Shown: piece after piece, positions 14,520 to 17,132 of the stretch
How the letters are laid out: the number at the start of each line of letters is the position of its first letter
How positions within the stretch are numbered: position 1 is the first letter of the stretch
Assembly: GCA_018662905.1 (NCBI GenBank)
Contig: JABJFE010000079.1
Span: 1-17,132 of the forward strand
DNA from: Flavobacteriaceae bacterium
GTDB lineage: Bacteria; Bacteroidota; Bacteroidia; Flavobacteriales; Flavobacteriaceae
Length of the DNA stretch: 17,132 nucleotides
Direction: 5' to 3'
Translations under genes and position numbers: made by a program
Notes under the pieces: model-generated
Told to the model about the DNA's origin: nothing
Database searches by the model: none
The model's input: only the letters and a program-made list of their open reading frames with translations

Positions 14520-15656
14520 ATGAGACACTTAATATTATTACTTTTTACATTATCGTTAATAAGTTGTGGACCACTAAACACAATCAATTCAAACAATAGC
14601 GATGGTATATATGGAAATAATGTTAATGTTGAAAGTTCCAGCAATAATGGTACGTTTTATAAAAACTATTTTGAACAAAAATCAAATGAATTAGGTTTAA
14701 ATCCTTCTCTTAATGATTCAATCATCACTGACGTAAACTCTTATTCTTCAAATACAAATGTCTCTTACAATAATAGTAATGGTTTATGGGGAGATAGCCC
14801 CACGTCAATTAATATAATTTTTAGAGACCGTACAATATACACTCCTTACATGAATTATAATCCATACGGATATAATCGGTATGGTAATTATCATTCCTCT
14901 TATTGGAATTGGTATTCTCCTTGGGGATTAAATTATTATCGTTATGGATATGGATATGGTTCTAGATACGGTAATGGTTACATGTGGAATAATTGGTGGC
15001 ATCCTTATTATAATGGACCAGATTATAACGATCCATATTATTCAAGAAATAGATATTCTGGAGTTGCATATATGAATGGACAAAGAAGTTCTTTATATTC
15101 TACTGACAAAGGTATTCTCGAAAATTCATCTAACTCTAACTCAACTACAAATTATAATGTTGGAAGAAATGAGAATAAAATAGAAAAGTCTGGTAATGGT
15201 GAGAAATCTGAAAAATTAGATCAAATCAAAAATAGAAATATTAACAGAGTTTATTATGCTTTAAAAAATTCTCAGGGAGTTGTGGGTCCAGCAAGAGGAT
15301 ATCAAAACAGAGGTGAATTAGAAAACTATGGGAATTCTAATAGTGACAAAAAAAGATCCTCTAAACCTAATTTCCAAACTACTAAATATGGATCAACAAG
15401 ATCCTACGATGTTTCAAGATCTAGTAAGGGTTCATTAAACAATGGAAGAGGATATTCAAGAAGCGAATTGAATAACACAAATTCATCTAGTAACACTAGA
15501 AGCTATTCAAGACCTGAATCAAGCTCTTCAAGTTCAAATAAATCTAGACCTTCTTATACACCTTCATCATCTTCAAACTCTTCAAGATCAAGTGTTGGAA
15601 GTGTGAGTAGGAGTTCTTCCTCAAGTTCAGGAAGCGTTTCCAGAAGTAAAAGATAG
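14520..15656 (+). CDS. Low-complexity lipoprotein, function unknown
   Basis: A 378-residue lipoprotein with signal peptide 1-15 and lipobox LISC (Cys16). Three zones follow. Residues 17-100 are Asn/Ser-rich. Residues 105-180 are extraordinarily rich in Tyr, Trp, Gly and Asn (for example YRYGYGYGSRYGNGYMW), and residues 293-378 are Ser/Arg-rich, ending SVSRSKR. A short more ordinary charged segment (216-262) contains NRVYYALKNSQGVVGPARGYQNRG. Cell-envelope location is expected. I recognise no enzymatic domain; serine-rich relatives in flavobacteria have sometimes received vitellogenin-like automatic names, which should not be trusted. The porin gene begins 7 bases downstream, so they are co-expressed and may act together, perhaps at the outer membrane. 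Confidence 0.75.
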   Translation: MRHLILLLFTLSLISCGPLNTINSNNSDGIYGNNVNVESSSNNGTFYKNYFEQKSNELGLNPSLNDSIITDVNSYSSNTNVSYNNSNGLWGDSPTSINIIFRDRTIYTPYMNYNPYGYNRYGNYHSSYWNWYSPWGLNYYRYGYGYGSRYGNGYMWNNWWHPYYNGPDYNDPYYSRNRYSGVAYMNGQRSSLYSTDKGILENSSNSNSTTNYNVGRNENKIEKSGNGEKSEKLDQIKNRNINRVYYALKNSQGVVGPARGYQNRGELENYGNSNSDKKRSSKPNFQTTKYGSTRSYDVSRSSKGSLNNGRGYSRSELNNTNSSSNTRSYSRPESSSSSSNKSRPSYTPSSSSNSSRSSVGSVSRSSSSSSGSVSRSKR

Positions 15657-15663
15657 TTTTAAA

Positions 15664-17132
15664 ATGCATTTGAAAAGAATTTCGTTTTTTCTGTTTCTTT
15701 GTTCAATCTCTTTAAGTTCACAAACATTAAATGATGTTCTAGGATTTACATCTAACAATCCTAGCGGAACTGCAAGATTCGAATCAATGGGTGGAGCTTT
15801 TGGAGCATTGGGAGGAGATCTTTCGGCAATAAACATAAACCCCGCCAGTAGTGCTGTTTTTAATGATAACGAATATGGATTCACTCTTTCAATAGAAAAA
15901 AAAACTAATAAGACTTTATTTTTTAATAATTCTGAAAGCGAAGATGACAATAACTTTTCATTTAATCAGGGAGGTGCTGTTTGGATATTAAAAAATTATG
16001 GAGGTGGTAATATCAATAAAATTTCTTTTGGAATTAATGTACAGACAAACAATTCTTACAAAAATAATTTTTTAATAAAAGGTCGAAATGATAATAATTC
16101 AATAGATAGTTTTTTTCTTAACAATTCATATGGAATTTCCCCCGAAATTTTAAATACAGGGAACCAAGATATCTCTGGAGTGTACAGAAATTTAGGAGAA
16201 CTTTACGGATTTTCTGCTCAGCAAGCTTTTCTTGCTTATCAAGCCTATCTCATTAATTATGATGACAATTTAAATCAATTTTTTTCGATTGCTAAATATA
16301 ATAATGGTGTAGATCAAGAATATTCTAGTGAATCTAAAGGATATAACAATAAGTATAATTTAAATATTGGAATTCAATTTAAAGAAGATTATTACTTTGG
16401 GTTTAATTTAAACACACATGATATATACATAGAAAAGTATTTAATGCATTATGAAAATAATTTTGATAATAACTCTGCCATTAAGTCAATTTTATTTCAA
16501 AACAATTTAGTTACTCAGGGAAAAGGTATTTCGTTTCAAGTTGGAGCTATAAGAAAATTTAAAAGTTTCAGACTGGGAATTTCTTATCACTCACCAACCT
16601 GGTATAGTTTATGGGATCAAACCTCTCAATATTTAGAAACTCAGTCTATCGATATAGATAATACTAATTATACTGATATTGTTAATCCAAGAATTACAAA
16701 TATTTACCCTAAATACAAAATCGCCACACCTTCAACTCTTACCTTTAGCTCAGCTATAATTGTAGGAAAATTAGGGCTAATAAGTATAGACTTAGAAACA
16801 AAAGATTTTTCTAATACAAAAGTAAACCCTAGAAGAGATTTTGGTATTATCAATAATGAAATTAATACATCATTACAGAAAACATTAAATCTAAGACTAG
16901 GAACAGAGTTTAGATTAAATAAAATAAGCTTAAGAGCAGGATATAATAAAAATCAAAGTCCCTACAAAAAATCTTTTAAGGTAAAAGATGCTAATTCATA
17001 TTCTTTTGGGATAGGTTTAGATTTAGGTAGTACGATTTTAAATCTCTCACACAAAACTATTGAATCTGAGAAAAATTATCAATTATTTGATACAGGCTTA
17101 ACTGATTCAGCACTCATTAATACGACTAATTC
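15664..17132 (+). CDS. FadL/OmpP1-like outer-membrane transport protein (partial, 3' end outside)
   Basis: An open frame from ATG 15664 to the window edge, at least 489 codons, so the C-terminus is missing. Residues 1-20 are a signal peptide ending SLSSQ. The mature N-terminus has GTARFESMGGAFGALGGDLSAININPASSAVF, the hatch-like signature of the FadL/OmpP1/TodX porin family, which takes up long-chain fatty acids or other hydrophobic compounds. The rest is rich in alternating beta strands typical of a barrel (for example GISYHSPTWYSLWD, LSLRAGYNK-like strands and YSFGIGLDLGS). The substrate is unknown. Proximity to proS and an envelope lipoprotein is a frequent flavobacterial arrangement, from memory. 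Confidence 0.88.
   Translation, partial: MHLKRISFFLFLCSISLSSQTLNDVLGFTSNNPSGTARFESMGGAFGALGGDLSAININPASSAVFNDNEYGFTLSIEKKTNKTLFFNNSESEDDNNFSFNQGGAVWILKNYGGGNINKISFGINVQTNNSYKNNFLIKGRNDNNSIDSFFLNNSYGISPEILNTGNQDISGVYRNLGELYGFSAQQAFLAYQAYLINYDDNLNQFFSIAKYNNGVDQEYSSESKGYNNKYNLNIGIQFKEDYYFGFNLNTHDIYIEKYLMHYENNFDNNSAIKSILFQNNLVTQGKGISFQVGAIRKFKSFRLGISYHSPTWYSLWDQTSQYLETQSIDIDNTNYTDIVNPRITNIYPKYKIATPSTLTFSSAIIVGKLGLISIDLETKDFSNTKVNPRRDFGIINNEINTSLQKTLNLRLGTEFRLNKISLRAGYNKNQSPYKKSFKVKDANSYSFGIGLDLGSTILNLSHKTIESEKNYQLFDTGLTDSALINTTN

Noticed and set aside
15627..15950. Minus-strand open frame of 107 codons
   Set aside because: It lies antisense to the start of the FadL-like gene, which has a clear signal peptide and family signature; the antisense translation shows no family features.

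Overview
The window is AT-rich, densely packed chromosomal DNA from a member of the Bacteroidota, most likely a small-genome, possibly marine, flavobacterium. The evidence is the family content (BshB1 deacetylase, tandem DUF1599 protein, DUF4293 protein next to rho, folP joined to cdaA, FadL-type porin beside proS), Bacteroidota promoter boxes of the type TTG-N20-TAnnTTTG, no clear Shine-Dalgarno sequences, and tRNA genes without an encoded CCA. The species assignment is inference. I see no insertion sequence, phage, CRISPR array or gene-free stretch longer than 300 bases.

Layout. A tRNA-His (minus) and a small DoxX-like membrane protein (plus) open the window. From 5729 down to 572 lies a tight seven-gene minus-strand run: DUF1599 protein, DppB-like permease, tpiA, clpS, a glutathione-peroxidase-like lipoprotein, a Cys/Met-metabolism PLP enzyme and bshB1. 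It joins central metabolism and proteolysis to a thiol/redox section. Divergent from it, with a recognisable promoter, is folP-cdaA (folate synthesis and c-di-AMP synthesis). Next come an MsbA-like ABC exporter and truA on the minus strand, then a YfcE-type phosphoesterase (plus), a DUF4293 membrane protein (minus) and rho (plus). tRNA-Glu and rpsT form a likely tRNA-mRNA unit on the minus strand behind a canonical promoter. The archaeal/eukaryotic-type proS follows on the minus strand. The right end holds a strange low-complexity lipoprotein and, 7 bases later, a FadL/OmpP1-like outer-membrane protein that runs off the window.

Most of this is ordinary housekeeping, and I did not find a convincing new multi-gene system. 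The most unusual points are five genes whose only sensible start is TTG, tail-to-tail genes that overlap or nearly touch and leave no room for hairpin terminators, facing promoter boxes between truA and the phosphoesterase gene, the tRNA-Glu/rpsT arrangement, and the aromatic- then serine/arginine-rich lipoprotein paired with a porin.
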